A stretch of 64,000 nt of DNA. Source: Nocardiopsis flavescens. GTDB taxonomy: Bacteria > Actinomycetota > Actinomycetes > Streptosporangiales > Streptosporangiaceae. The stretch is taken from contig NZ_FQZK01000006.1 of assembly GCF_900141985.1 (NCBI RefSeq), forward strand, positions 62,001 through 126,000, in the 5' to 3' direction. Below the pieces are notes generated by a model that did no database searches, had not been told where the DNA came from, and was given only the letters and a program-made list of their open reading frames with translations. The position numbers and the translations under genes were made by a program. This document shows positions 1 to 8,650 of the stretch, piece after piece; positions within the stretch are counted from its first letter, which is position 1; every line of letters starts with the position of its first letter.

Positions 1-1381
1 CGGTGGCGGCACCGGCCGCGGGCACCACGAACGCCGTCACCGCCTCGATCCACCTGTCGTCGGGCACCCCCACCACGGCGGCCTCCGCGACCGCCGGGTG
101 GGCGAAGAGCACGTCCTCCACCTCGCGCGAGGCCACCAGCACCCCGCCGGTGTTGATCACGTCCTTGATCCGGTCCACCACCTCGATGTAGCCCTCGGCG
201 TCGGCGCGCACCAGGTCGCCGGAGTGGAACCACCCGCCGCGGAAGGCCTCCTCGGTCTCCTGCGGCTTGTCCCAGTACCCCTCGCACAGCTGCGGCGACC
301 GGTAGACGACCTCGCCCGGCTCCCCGGGCGCGACGTCCCGCCCCGCGTCGTCGACGACCCGCAGCTCCACGAACAGGGCGGCCCGCCCCGCCGAGGAGGG
401 CCGGGCGGCGTGCTCCTCGGGCCGCAGCACGGTGGCCAGCGGGCCGATCTCGCTCTGCCCGAAGCAGTTGTAGAAGCCCAGGTCGGGCAGGGCACCGCGG
501 AGCCGGTCCAGGACCGGACCGGGCATGACGGACGCCCCGTAGTAGGCCTTGCGCAGGCTGGTGAGGTCCTGTCCGCCGAAGTCCGCGTGGTTGGCCATCG
601 CCACCCACAGGGTGGGCGCGGCGAAGAACGCCCCGTGCCGGCCGGCCTCGATCCGGCGGAGCAGGTCGGCGGGGTCGGGCGCCTCCACGAGGGTGTTGAC
701 GGCTCCCACCGCCAGCCACGGCATGAGGAAGACGTGCATCTGGGCCGAGTGGTAGAGCGGCATGGCGTGCAGCGGCGCGTCGTCGGCGCGCAGGTCCAGG
801 CCGGCCACGCAGGACAGGTACTCGTGCACCAGGGCCCGGTGGGTCATCATCGCGCCCTTGGGGCGGGAGGTGGTGCCGGAGGTGTACAGCAGCTGCACGA
901 GGTCGGTGTCGGCCACCTCCGCGTCCAGCTCCGGAACCGGCCCCTCGGAGGCGGCGGCGAGCAGGCTCGCGGGGGTGTCGCGCAGCTCCACGACCTGTTC
1001 GACCCCGGCCGCCTCGCGGACGGCGTCGACGGCGGAGCGCAGGGCGGGGTCGGCCAGGACCACGGTGCTGCCGGACTGGTCGAGCAGGTAGAGGAGTTCC
1101 TCGCCCCGCAGGGCGTGGTTGACGGGGACGTGGACCAGTCCGGCGCGGGCGCAGGCCAGGAAGCCGATGAGGTAGGCGTCGGAGTTGCGGCCGTAGGCGG
1201 CGATCCGGTCGCCGCGCGCGGCGCCCAGCGCGAGCAGCCGGGCGGCGGCGCGGGTGACGGCCGCGTCGAGGCCGGCGTAGGTCCACGTGCGGTCGGCGAA
1301 GACCAGTGCGGTGCGGCCGGGGGTGCGGGCAGCGCTGCGGCGCAGGACCCCGTCGACGGTGCTGGAGGTGAGAGGACCCAT
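1..1381 (-). CDS. Acyl-CoA synthetase / AMP-dependent ligase (3' end beyond window)
   Basis: Class I adenylate-forming enzyme that would activate a carboxylic acid as acyl-AMP and transfer it to CoA. The AMP-binding loop YTSGTTSRPKG starts near residue 166, followed by the YYGAS and FGQSEIGP segments, the SGD aspartate and the hinge DRIKD. The visible 460 residues cover the N-terminal domain and the start of the C-terminal lid. About 40-50 residues, including the expected catalytic lysine, lie outside the window. The ATG at 1381 follows AGGAG with a 7-nt gap. The substrate cannot be told from sequence; a FadD- or CaiC-like role is plausible. The gene is not obviously coupled to its right-hand neighbours. 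Confidence 0.93.
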   Translation of the reverse strand, partial: MGPLTSSTVDGVLRRSAARTPGRTALVFADRTWTYAGLDAAVTRAAARLLALGAARGDRIAAYGRNSDAYLIGFLACARAGLVHVPVNHALRGEELLYLLDQSGSTVVLADPALRSAVDAVREAAGVEQVVELRDTPASLLAAASEGPVPELDAEVADTDLVQLLYTSGTTSRPKGAMMTHRALVHEYLSCVAGLDLRADDAPLHAMPLYHSAQMHVFLMPWLAVGAVNTLVEAPDPADLLRRIEAGRHGAFFAAPTLWVAMANHADFGGQDLTSLRKAYYGASVMPGPVLDRLRGALPDLGFYNCFGQSEIGPLATVLRPEEHAARPSSAGRAALFVELRVVDDAGRDVAPGEPGEVVYRSPQLCEGYWDKPQETEEAFRGGWFHSGDLVRADAEGYIEVVDRIKDVINTGGVLVASREVEDVLFAHPAVAEAAVVGVPDDRWIEAVTAFVVPAAGAAT

Positions 1382-1615
1382 GGCGCCGCTCCTGTTCGGT
1401 CGGTGCACCCCGGCCCGGGGCGCGGACACCCCCATCCTGGTGTGACCGCGGCCACAGGGACAAGGGGCGCGGGCACCGGCGGGTGCGTGCGCGTTCGGCA
1501 CGCGGGGAAGGGGGCGCCCCGGCGGTCCGCTCCCGCACGGCGGGCATCACCCCGCCCGGGCGCGGTCGGAGGCCGTCCGACGCGTGTGCGCGGAACCGGT
1601 CGCCCGCGGCGCCGG

Positions 1616-2563
1616 TCAGCCCGTCCGGTGCTCCGACGGCGTCCGCGCCGGGGCCGCGCCGCCGGCGTCCCCCGTCCCGGCGGTTGCGCCGCCCGGACCG
1701 CCGTCGTGCGTGAGCGTCTCCAGCAGGGTCATCGCGTCGGCGGACCCCTGGTCGGTCGGGGTGTAGACCTCCAGGCGGTGGTCGGGGCTGTCGGCCTGCA
1801 ACCAGATCTGGAACTCCATGCCCAGCTCGCCCACCAGGGGGTGCCGGAAGCGCTTGGTGCCCCCGACACAGTCCGCCACGCACCCCGACGCCCAGAGGCG
1901 GGCGAACTCGGGGTCCTTCATGCTCAGCTCGCCCACGAGTTCGGCCAGGCGGGTGTCATCGAGGTACCTGCCGCTGATCCGCCGCAGGTGGGCCACGTGC
2001 GTGCACGCCTCGGTCCGCCAGTCCGCGTAGGAGCCCCGCACCTGCGGGTCCAGGAACAGCAGCCTCGGCAGGGACGGCCGCGTCGCCGGGTCCGCGGTGC
2101 CGTCGAACGGCAGGTGCGGGGCGAGCAGGGCGTGGCCCGTCCGGGTCCAGGCCAGCACGTCGTTGCGCCGCCCCAGGAGCACGGCGGGCTGGTCGGATAT
2201 GGCCTCCAGCATCGCCAGCGCCCGGGGGTGCGGCCGTTCGGGCCGGGTGCGGGGCGCGGGGCGCAGCGGCGCGGGCCTGGCCAGGTCGATCAGGTGTTCC
2301 AGCTCGGTCGGCGTCAGTTGCAGCGCTCGTGCCAGGGCGAGGAGCACCTCGGTCGAGGCGTTGCGCGCCTGCCCCTGCTCCAGGCGCGTGTAGTAGGCGA
2401 CGCTGACGCCGGCCAGCTGGGCGACCTCCTCACGCCGCAGCCCGGGAACCCTGCGCCGCCGGCCCCAGCCGACGACATCGGCCCGTTCGGGGGTCAGGGC
2501 TGCGCGGCGGGAGCGCAGGAACTCGCCCAGGTTCCCCCGTGGTGTGCTCGCCGAAGGTGTCAT
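1616..2563 (-). CDS. MmyB-like helix-turn-helix transcriptional regulator
   Basis: 315-aa regulator. An N-terminal XRE-type HTH (about residues 10-75, with the RREEVAQLAGVS and YYTRLEQG signatures) is followed by the ligand-binding domain of the MmyB/MLTR family, which ends in the typical DHRLEVYTPTDQGSADAM region. The reading frame is open to 2824, but the ATG at 2563 gives the normal N terminus and keeps the promoter region free. It diverges from an MFS exporter 118 bp away, an arrangement common for this family, in which the regulator often represses the neighbouring transporter or reductase. Control of the exporter is inferred. Confidence 0.9.
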   Translation of the reverse strand: MTPSASTPRGNLGEFLRSRRAALTPERADVVGWGRRRRVPGLRREEVAQLAGVSVAYYTRLEQGQARNASTEVLLALARALQLTPTELEHLIDLARPAPLRPAPRTRPERPHPRALAMLEAISDQPAVLLGRRNDVLAWTRTGHALLAPHLPFDGTADPATRPSLPRLLFLDPQVRGSYADWRTEACTHVAHLRRISGRYLDDTRLAELVGELSMKDPEFARLWASGCVADCVGGTKRFRHPLVGELGMEFQIWLQADSPDHRLEVYTPTDQGSADAMTLLETLTHDGGPGGATAGTGDAGGAAPARTPSEHRTG

Positions 2564-2597
2564 ACCGACCAGGGTAGGCATCCCCGCCCCCGCGAGC

Positions 2598-2610
2598 CTG
2601 ACCCTGTCAG
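2598..2610. promoter_or_regulatory. Candidate operator between regulator and MFS gene
   Basis: CTGACCCTGTCAG is a perfect 5-bp inverted repeat with a 3-bp centre, placed midway between the divergent starts at 2563 and 2682. Its position suits an operator for the MmyB-like regulator. No family consensus was available to compare, so the assignment is tentative. Confidence 0.3.
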
Positions 2611-2681
2611 TGGTAGGAACCCCGGGCGCACGCCCGACGGGTGTCTGGCCGCCGCGACCGGGGCCGTTCAGGCTGGTGGGC

Positions 2682-3911
2682 ATGCTCTCCCACGACAACG
2701 CCCCGCGTACCCGGCTGGTGCTGCTGACCCTGGCCGCCGGCACCTTCGGCATCGGCACCACGGAGTTCGCGATCTCCGGCCTGCTGCCCGGGATCGCCAC
2801 CGAGTTCGGCGTCTCGGTGACCACCGCGGGCTGGGCCGCGACGGCCTACGCCCTCGGCGTCTTCCTCGGCGCCCCGGTCCTGGTCCTGGTCGGGCGGCGG
2901 TTCGAGAGGAAGAGGTTCCTGCTCGCCCTCATGGCCCTGTTCGTCATCGGGAACCTGCTGACCGCCTTCGCCCCGTCCTTCTCGCTGACCCTCGCGGGCA
3001 GGGTGGTCGCCTCGCTGACCCACGCGGCCTTCATCGGCACCGGCTCGATCATCGCCTCGCGCGCGGTTCCCGGGCACAGGAGGACCAGCGCGATCGCCTT
3101 CATGTTCTCCGGGCTGACCCTGGCGACGCTCATCGGCACCCCGGTCGCCACCTGGGTCTCCACCGAGTTCTCCTGGCGGGTCTCGTTCCTGGGCATCTCG
3201 GCGATCGGCCTGGCCGTCCTGGCCGGCATCCTGGCCTGCGTCCCGTCGAGCAGGACCGACGAGTCGTTCGACCTCGCGGCCGAGGTCCGCGCCCTGGCCA
3301 ACCCGCAGCTGCTGCTCGCGATGCTGGTCACCGTCCTGGGGCCGGCGGGGTTCTTCACCTCGATCACCTACATCGCCCCCATCACCATGAACGCGACCGG
3401 CACCCCGGAGAGCTGGATCCCGGTCTACATGCTGGTCTTCGGACTCGGGCTGTTCATCGGCAACATCCTGGGGGGACGGCTCGCGGACAGGAACCTCATG
3501 GGCCTGCTGCTGGGAAGCCTCGCCGTGCTCACGGTCACGCTGCTCGTGTTCTGGCTCGCCGCGGGCAGCGTCGTGGTCACGTTCGCCGCGGTGTTCCTCA
3601 TGGCCGCCGCCGGGTTCGCCACCGTCTCCCCGATCCAGCGCCTGGTGATGGAACGGGCCGAGGCCGCCGGCGCCCCCAACCTCGCGTCCTCGATGAACAT
3701 CGGCATGTTCAACCTCGGCAACGCCGTCGGCGCCTGGCTGGGCGGCCACATGATCGGCACGGGGTTCGGCGACTCCGGTCCCAACCTCGCCGGGGGCCTG
3801 CTCGCCGCCGGCGCGCTCGCGGTCGGCGTCCTCATCCGGCTGCGGTCCGGGAGGCCCGCCGCCGGCCGGCCGCCCGCCGGGGCGGATCCGGCCCGGTCGG
3901 CCCGCGGATAG
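2682..3911 (+). CDS. MFS transporter, DHA1 drug-efflux type
   Basis: 409-aa major facilitator protein with about 12 predicted membrane segments. It resembles the AraJ/YdhP group of sugar or drug exporters. TTEFAISGLLPGIATEFG in the first helix and the loop VLVGRRFERKRFL between helices 2 and 3 (motif A position) are visible. An upstream in-frame ATG at 2544 would cross the regulator promoter, so the ATG at 2682 is chosen. The C terminus is a short Arg/Ala/Pro-rich tail. It diverges from the MmyB-like regulator, which may control it. The substrate is unknown. Confidence 0.9.
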   Translation: MLSHDNAPRTRLVLLTLAAGTFGIGTTEFAISGLLPGIATEFGVSVTTAGWAATAYALGVFLGAPVLVLVGRRFERKRFLLALMALFVIGNLLTAFAPSFSLTLAGRVVASLTHAAFIGTGSIIASRAVPGHRRTSAIAFMFSGLTLATLIGTPVATWVSTEFSWRVSFLGISAIGLAVLAGILACVPSSRTDESFDLAAEVRALANPQLLLAMLVTVLGPAGFFTSITYIAPITMNATGTPESWIPVYMLVFGLGLFIGNILGGRLADRNLMGLLLGSLAVLTVTLLVFWLAAGSVVVTFAAVFLMAAAGFATVSPIQRLVMERAEAAGAPNLASSMNIGMFNLGNAVGAWLGGHMIGTGFGDSGPNLAGGLLAAGALAVGVLIRLRSGRPAAGRPPAGADPARSARG

Positions 3912-3947
3912 GAGCACGGCCCGCACGGGAGGAGGACACCGGCGCGC

Positions 3948-3992
3948 CGCCCCGGCGGTCCGCTCCCGCACGGGGAGCGGGCCGCCGGGGCG
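3948..3992. terminator. Bidirectional hairpin terminator
   Basis: A long GC stem (arms beginning CGCCCCGGCGG and ending CCGCCGGGGCG, about 18 pairs with a small internal bulge) lies between the convergent MFS and sugar-permease genes. There is no U-tract, as is common in high-GC actinomycetes. Confidence 0.7.
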
Positions 3993-4002
3993 TCCGGCGC
4001 GG

Positions 4003-4875
4003 TCAGCCCTTGAGCGCCCCCGCCATCAGGCCGCGCATGAAGTAGCGGCCCAGCAGCAGGTAGACGACCAGGGTGGGCAGCGACGCCAGCACCGCCGCCG
4101 CCATCTGCTGGTTGTAGGGCACCACCATCGACCCGGCGACGTTGTTCAGCTGCACCGTCACCGGCCAGCTGTTGGGGCCGGTGAGGAACACCGCGAACAG
4201 GAAGTCGTTCCACGCCGAGGTGAACTGCCAGATCAGCGTGACCGCGAACGCGGGCGCCGACACCGGCAGCACCACCGAGGCGTAGGTGCGCAGCATCCCC
4301 GCGCCGTCCACCCGGGCCGCCTCGATCAGGGTCTGCGGGATGCTCGCATAGTAGTTGCGGAAGATGAGCGTGCAGATCGGGATGCCGTACACGGTGTGCG
4401 CCAGGATCAGCGGGAAGAGCCCGCCCATGAGCCCGGCGCCCACCAGCATCTGCTGGAGCGGGATCATCACCGCCTGGTAGGGGATGAACATCCCGAACAG
4501 GAACAGCGTGAACACCGTGTCGGCCCCGGGGAAGCGCCAGCGCGCCATCACGAAGCCGTTCATCGACCCCAGCACCGCGGAGACCACGGCGCTGGGCACC
4601 GCCACCATGAGGCTGTTGCGCAGCCCCGAGGACAGCGCCTCCCACGCCGCGGCCCAGCCCTCGCCGCTCCAGGTCTGCGGCAGCGACCACGCGCGGGCCG
4701 CGGTGGCCTCGGCGAAGGGCTTGAACCCGGTCACCAGCAGCACGTACATCGGCAGCAGGAACAGCACCGCCAGGGCCAGCAGGACGACGAACTTGACCGT
4801 CTGCCCGCGGCGGGTGGTGCCCGCCGCCCGGCCGCCGGGCGCGGTCACCCGGCCCGATGCGCTCTGAACACTCAA
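4003..4875 (-). CDS. Sugar ABC transporter permease (MalG-like)
   Basis: 290-aa inner-membrane permease of the carbohydrate uptake (CUT1) family with six predicted helices. The EAA loop that contacts the ATPase reads EAARVDGAG, near residue 190. The start is taken as TTG 4875, which overlaps the TGA of the upstream permease gene (TTGA) and follows GGAGCGAGGG. A later GTG ten codons in is the alternative. It is the last gene of a three-gene operon (binding protein, permease, permease). No ATPase gene is nearby, so a shared MsmK-type ATPase elsewhere is expected. Confidence 0.92.
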   Translation of the reverse strand: MSVQSASGRVTAPGGRAAGTTRRGQTVKFVVLLALAVLFLLPMYVLLVTGFKPFAEATAARAWSLPQTWSGEGWAAAWEALSSGLRNSLMVAVPSAVVSAVLGSMNGFVMARWRFPGADTVFTLFLFGMFIPYQAVMIPLQQMLVGAGLMGGLFPLILAHTVYGIPICTLIFRNYYASIPQTLIEAARVDGAGMLRTYASVVLPVSAPAFAVTLIWQFTSAWNDFLFAVFLTGPNSWPVTVQLNNVAGSMVVPYNQQMAAAVLASLPTLVVYLLLGRYFMRGLMAGALKG

Positions 4876-5867
4876 CGGCCCTCGCTCCGTTCCTTGCGCA
4901 CGGTCCACACCAGGTACGGGATGACGAACAGCGCCACCGCGAAGAGCAGGTAGGAGGCGATCGTCGCGCCCTTGGCGGGGTCGCGGACCTCGAACACCAT
5001 CGCCCACATGTACACCGCGGGCACGTCCGCGATGATCTGCTGTCCGGCGATGGCGATGATCAGGTCGAACACCTTCAGCGACATGTGGCCCAGGATGATC
5101 ACCGCGCTGAGCAGCACCGGCCGCAGCTGGGGCATGACCACGTGGCGGTACACGCCCCACTCCGAGCAGCCGTCCACCCGGGCGGCCTCGCGCAGCTCCT
5201 CGGGGACCCCGCGGAACCCGGCCAGGAACAGCGCCATGATGTACCCGGCGAGCTGCCAGATCGCGGGCAGCGCCATGGCCGCCATGCCGAAGTCGGGCGC
5301 GGTCCACCAGTCGTTGACCAGGAAGTCCAGGTTGAACCGGACGAACAGGGCGTTGAGGCCGGTGGCGCGTTCGGCGGGGGCCGGGTTCATCAGCCACCGC
5401 CACACCACGCCGGTCGCGATGAAGGACACCGCCATCGGCGCCAGGAACAGGGTGCGAAAGACCGGCTCGCCGCGGATGCCCTTGTCCAGCAGCAGGCCCA
5501 GGAGCCAGCCCAGGAACAGGGCGCCGCCGACGAACACCACCGTGAACACGACCGCGTTGCCCACCGCGGCCGGCCAGCGGGCCTCCTGCCACAGGGCGAT
5601 GAAGTTGGCGAGGCCGACGAACTCCCCCTCCTGGATGGGGGCGTGCTTGTCGCTGAGCGCCAGATTGGTGTTCCAGCCGATCATGCCGTAGACGAAGACC
5701 CCGATGAGCAGGATCGACGGGGAGACCAGCAGCAGGCCGGGCAGCCAGGTGCGGGCCCGGCGCAGCGCGCGCCGCGCCGGGGTCGGCGCTGGGCGCGCGG
5801 CGCGCGCGGGGGCGCGGCCGGGGCCGCCGTCGGCGACGGCCCCGGTCCGGTTCGGAGCCGTGCTCAT
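4872..5867 (-). CDS. Sugar ABC transporter permease (MalF-like)
   Basis: 331-aa partner permease of the CUT1 family. An Ala/Pro/Arg-rich cytoplasmic N terminus of about 40 residues precedes six predicted helices. The EAA loop reads ELREAARVDGCSEWG. The ATG at 5867 overlaps the stop of the solute-binding protein (ATGA), showing translational coupling. With the MalG-like gene it forms the membrane channel of one importer. The substrate is probably an oligosaccharide, which cannot be specified from sequence. Confidence 0.93.
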   Translation of the reverse strand: MSTAPNRTGAVADGGPGRAPARAARPAPTPARRALRRARTWLPGLLLVSPSILLIGVFVYGMIGWNTNLALSDKHAPIQEGEFVGLANFIALWQEARWPAAVGNAVVFTVVFVGGALFLGWLLGLLLDKGIRGEPVFRTLFLAPMAVSFIATGVVWRWLMNPAPAERATGLNALFVRFNLDFLVNDWWTAPDFGMAAMALPAIWQLAGYIMALFLAGFRGVPEELREAARVDGCSEWGVYRHVVMPQLRPVLLSAVIILGHMSLKVFDLIIAIAGQQIIADVPAVYMWAMVFEVRDPAKGATIASYLLFAVALFVIPYLVWTVRKERSEGR

Positions 5868-7132
5868 TCGGCGCGCGCGGCCGTGACCAGAGCGTCCTGG
5901 AGGGCTTCGAGGTCGCCGTCGCCCAGGTAGAGGCCCACGGCGGTGTCCACGTCGTTCTTCCAGCGGTTGCCGACGGTGACGCCGTGCCAGAACGAGCCCG
6001 CCAGCTGCGGCCCGGCCTGCCACTCGGCCAGGGCCGACTCCAGGTAGGGGCTGTCCGCGTAGTTGGCGGGGTCGGCGTCCTCGCGGGCGGGGATGGAGCC
6101 CTTGAGCGGGTTGAAGATGTCCTGGCCCTCCTGGCTGCCGACCAGCTCCAGCCAGGTCAGCGCTGCCTCCTCGTTGGGCGCGCCCACGGGGAGGGTGAAG
6201 CTGTCGGAGAGCCACATGTAGGTGCCCTCGGTGCCGGGCGAGGCGGCCCAGTCGTAGTCCTCGCCGGCGACCGCGCCCAGTTCGTCGAAGTACCCGGCGG
6301 CCCAGTCGCCCATGATGTTGAAGGCGGCCTCGCCGTCGGCCACCCGGCGGGCGGCCTCCTGCCAGTCCTCGGCGGCCGACTCCTCCTGGGTGTGCTCCAT
6401 GATCTGCTCGAACGTGGTGAGGGCCTCGGTGACCTCGGGGGTGTCCCAGTCGGCGCCGGGCTCCCACAGGGCGTTGTAGGCGTCGGTGCCCAGCGAGCCG
6501 AGCAGGACCGACTCCAGCAGGTGGTCGACGGTCCACTGGGCGCCCACGGCCATGGGGATGGCGTCGGTCTCCTCGGCGACGGTCTCCAGCGCGGCGACCA
6601 GGTCCTCGGGGGTCTCGGGCGGGGCGTCGATCCCGGCCTCCTCCAGCACGGAGGGGTTGTACCACATCACGTTGGAGCGGTGGATGTTCACCGGGACGGA
6701 GTAGACGCTGCCGTCGTAGGTGATCTGCTCGACGAGCTGGTCGGGCAGAGCCTCGTGCAGGCCCTGCTCGGTGAAGAAGTCGTCCAGCGGGCTGAGGTAG
6801 CCCGCCTCGATGTAGTCCTGGAGCTCGGCCCCGGCGTGCCCCTGGAAGGAGTCCGGCGGGTCCTGGCTCTGGAGGCGGCCCTCCAGGACCGCCTGGGCGT
6901 TGCTCCCCGACCCGCCGGCGACGGCGGCGTTGACGAACCCGATCTCGGGGTTGTCGGTCTCGAACCGCTCGATGAGCGCGTTCAGCCCGGCCTCCTCGCC
7001 GCCGCCGGTCCACCAGGAGAACACCTCGACCTGCGCGTTGTCCCCACCACCGCCCCCGCCGCCCCCGCATCCCGAGGCCACGAGCACCAATCCGAGCGCC
7101 CCCGCTGCGACCGACCACCGCCGTGCACGCAT
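5864..7132 (-). CDS. Extracellular sugar-binding lipoprotein of ABC transporter
   Basis: 422-aa family 1 solute-binding protein. The signal peptide starts MRARRW and ends at the lipobox VASGC, so it should be a lipid-anchored exoplasmic receptor. A poly-Gly linker follows the cysteine, then VEVFSWWTGGGEEAGL, typical of the mature start of CUT1 receptors. The ATG at 7132 follows GGAGGAGA. It is first in the operon and delivers ligand to the two downstream permeases. No glycoside hydrolase or LacI regulator is adjacent, which leaves the substrate open. Confidence 0.93.
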   Translation of the reverse strand: MRARRWSVAAGALGLVLVASGCGGGGGGGGDNAQVEVFSWWTGGGEEAGLNALIERFETDNPEIGFVNAAVAGGSGSNAQAVLEGRLQSQDPPDSFQGHAGAELQDYIEAGYLSPLDDFFTEQGLHEALPDQLVEQITYDGSVYSVPVNIHRSNVMWYNPSVLEEAGIDAPPETPEDLVAALETVAEETDAIPMAVGAQWTVDHLLESVLLGSLGTDAYNALWEPGADWDTPEVTEALTTFEQIMEHTQEESAAEDWQEAARRVADGEAAFNIMGDWAAGYFDELGAVAGEDYDWAASPGTEGTYMWLSDSFTLPVGAPNEEAALTWLELVGSQEGQDIFNPLKGSIPAREDADPANYADSPYLESALAEWQAGPQLAGSFWHGVTVGNRWKNDVDTAVGLYLGDGDLEALQDALVTAARAE

Positions 7133-7216
7133 GTTCTCTCCTCCCGGAGCGGCGGGCCCGTCGCACGACGGCGCCCGCCCATCGTGTCTTGGATCACAAA
7201 AGCCGTCTGCGGTGCC

Positions 7217-7246
7217 ATCTTTCGCACTCTGCACATTCGAGGTCAA
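7217..7246 (-). promoter_or_regulatory. Candidate promoter of the sugar ABC operon
   Basis: On the minus strand TTGACC (7246-7241) and AAAGAT (7222-7217) are 18 bp apart, about 85 bp upstream of the binding-protein start. The -35 is good and the -10 weak. GTGC and GCAC half-sites flank the -10 and could be part of an operator. Confidence 0.4.
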
Positions 7247-7665
7247 GGGATGCGGGAATCCGACGCCGAGGCGTGACCTGGCCGTCGCTGCGCGGCATGG
7301 GAGCGCGACCATTCCCTTGCACCGCAGGCGGTCCGGGGCCGGTGTCCGCCCGGCCGGGCACGCGCGGGAAGGCCGACCCGCGCCCCCCGTGCGCGCCCCG
7401 GGCCCCGCCGGGGCGGCGGTGGCGGCGGAGCCGCCCAGCGCGGCGCGGCCCCCGCCTGGGCCGTGCGACGCGGCCCCCGGCAGCGGCCGGGCCCCGGAAC
7501 GAGGTCGCCGCCGACTCCTCCCCCGCTGCGGATCGGCCGCCCTCCACCGGCCGTCCCCGGGAGCGGCCCCGCGCGCGGGCCGGGGCATCGCCCCCGGCCT
7601 TGCCGGAAGCCGTCCCATGGCCCTACGTTGTTCGATGTCCAGCGAACCACCGGGTGGGGGCCACA
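7247..7665. other. Non-coding stretch, nothing identified
   Basis: GC-rich intergenic sequence between the divergent sugar importer and KPR-family reductase. Long open frames here are extensions or shadows of the reductase. I see no RNA gene, repeat or convincing promoter. Confidence 0.4.
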
Positions 7666-8586
7666 GTGAGAATCCTTGTCGTGGGCGCGGGGGCGGTCGG
7701 CGGCTACTTCGGTGCCCGCCTGGTCCAGGCGGGCCGGGACGTCGACTTCCTCGTCCGCCCGGCCCGCGCCGCCCTGCTGCGCGAGCACGGCCTGCGGCTG
7801 CGCGGTCTGGACGGCTCCGTCGAGGCGGTCCCCGTCACCGCGGTCACGGCCGACGCCCTCACCCCCGGCTACGACCTGGTGGTCCTGGCGGTGAAGTCCT
7901 ACGGGTTCGACTCCGCCGTCGCGGACGCCGCCCCCGCCGTGGGCCCGGGCACCGCCGTGCTGCCGTTCCTCAACGGCATGCGGCACATGGACGCCCTCGT
8001 CGACCGGTTCGGCGCCGACCGCGTGTACGGGGGCGTGGCCATGGTGCAGACCAGCCTGGGCGAGGAGGGGGAGATCGTCGAGGTCAGCCCGATGTCCGAG
8101 CTCATCTACGGCCCGGTCTCGGACTCCCCCGTCGTGCCCCTGTCCGCCGTGCACGCGGCCCTGGACACCGGGACGTTCACGGCGACCGCCGCGAAGGACG
8201 CGGTGCAGGAGCTGTGGGACAAGTGGGTGTTCCTGGCGACCCTGGGCGCCTGCACCTGCCTCATGCGCTCTCCCGTAGGCCGGATCAACTCCGCGCGGGG
8301 CGGGCGGGACTTCTCCCGGGCGGTGTTCGAGGAGGCCGCCGCGGTCGCCGCCGCCTCGGGCCACCCGATCCGGTCCGAGGTGCGCGAGCGCTCCGACCGG
8401 GTCGTGGGCAGCGCCGACTCCGCGGCCACCACCTCCCTGTACCGGGACATGACCGGTGGGAACCCGGTGGAGGCGGACCACGTCATCGGCGACCTAATCG
8501 TGCGCGGCCGCTCCCTGGGCGTTCCCACCCCGCTGTTCGCCCTGGCCGACCTGCACCTGCGGGTGTACGAGGCCGGACGGCCCTGA
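7666..8586 (+). CDS. Ketopantoate reductase family oxidoreductase (PanE/ApbA-like)
   Basis: 306-aa NADPH-dependent reductase. The N-terminal Rossmann motif is VVGAGAVGGYFGARL and VLAVKSY carries the conserved lysine. The C-terminal helical domain contains the NPVEADHVIGDL segment typical of the family. True PanE converts 2-dehydropantoate to pantoate in CoA synthesis, but many actinobacterial paralogues act on other 2-oxo acids, so the physiological substrate is uncertain. The GTG at 7666 follows GGGTGGGGG. The open frame extends far upstream but lacks coding character there. Confidence 0.88.
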   Translation: MRILVVGAGAVGGYFGARLVQAGRDVDFLVRPARAALLREHGLRLRGLDGSVEAVPVTAVTADALTPGYDLVVLAVKSYGFDSAVADAAPAVGPGTAVLPFLNGMRHMDALVDRFGADRVYGGVAMVQTSLGEEGEIVEVSPMSELIYGPVSDSPVVPLSAVHAALDTGTFTATAAKDAVQELWDKWVFLATLGACTCLMRSPVGRINSARGGRDFSRAVFEEAAAVAAASGHPIRSEVRERSDRVVGSADSAATTSLYRDMTGGNPVEADHVIGDLIVRGRSLGVPTPLFALADLHLRVYEAGRP

Positions 8587-8650
8587 GACGGCCCCCGGCG
8601 GGCGGGGCGGCGGGGGTATCCTCCCCGCACGCCCCGCCGATCGGAGTCCC

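Noticed and set aside
98..4045. Very long plus-strand open frame of about 1300 codons across the first 4 kb
   Set aside because: It is opposite or in another frame to the acyl-CoA synthetase, MmyB-like regulator and MFS genes, and its translation is Arg/Gly/Pro-rich without any domain. It reflects the high GC content.
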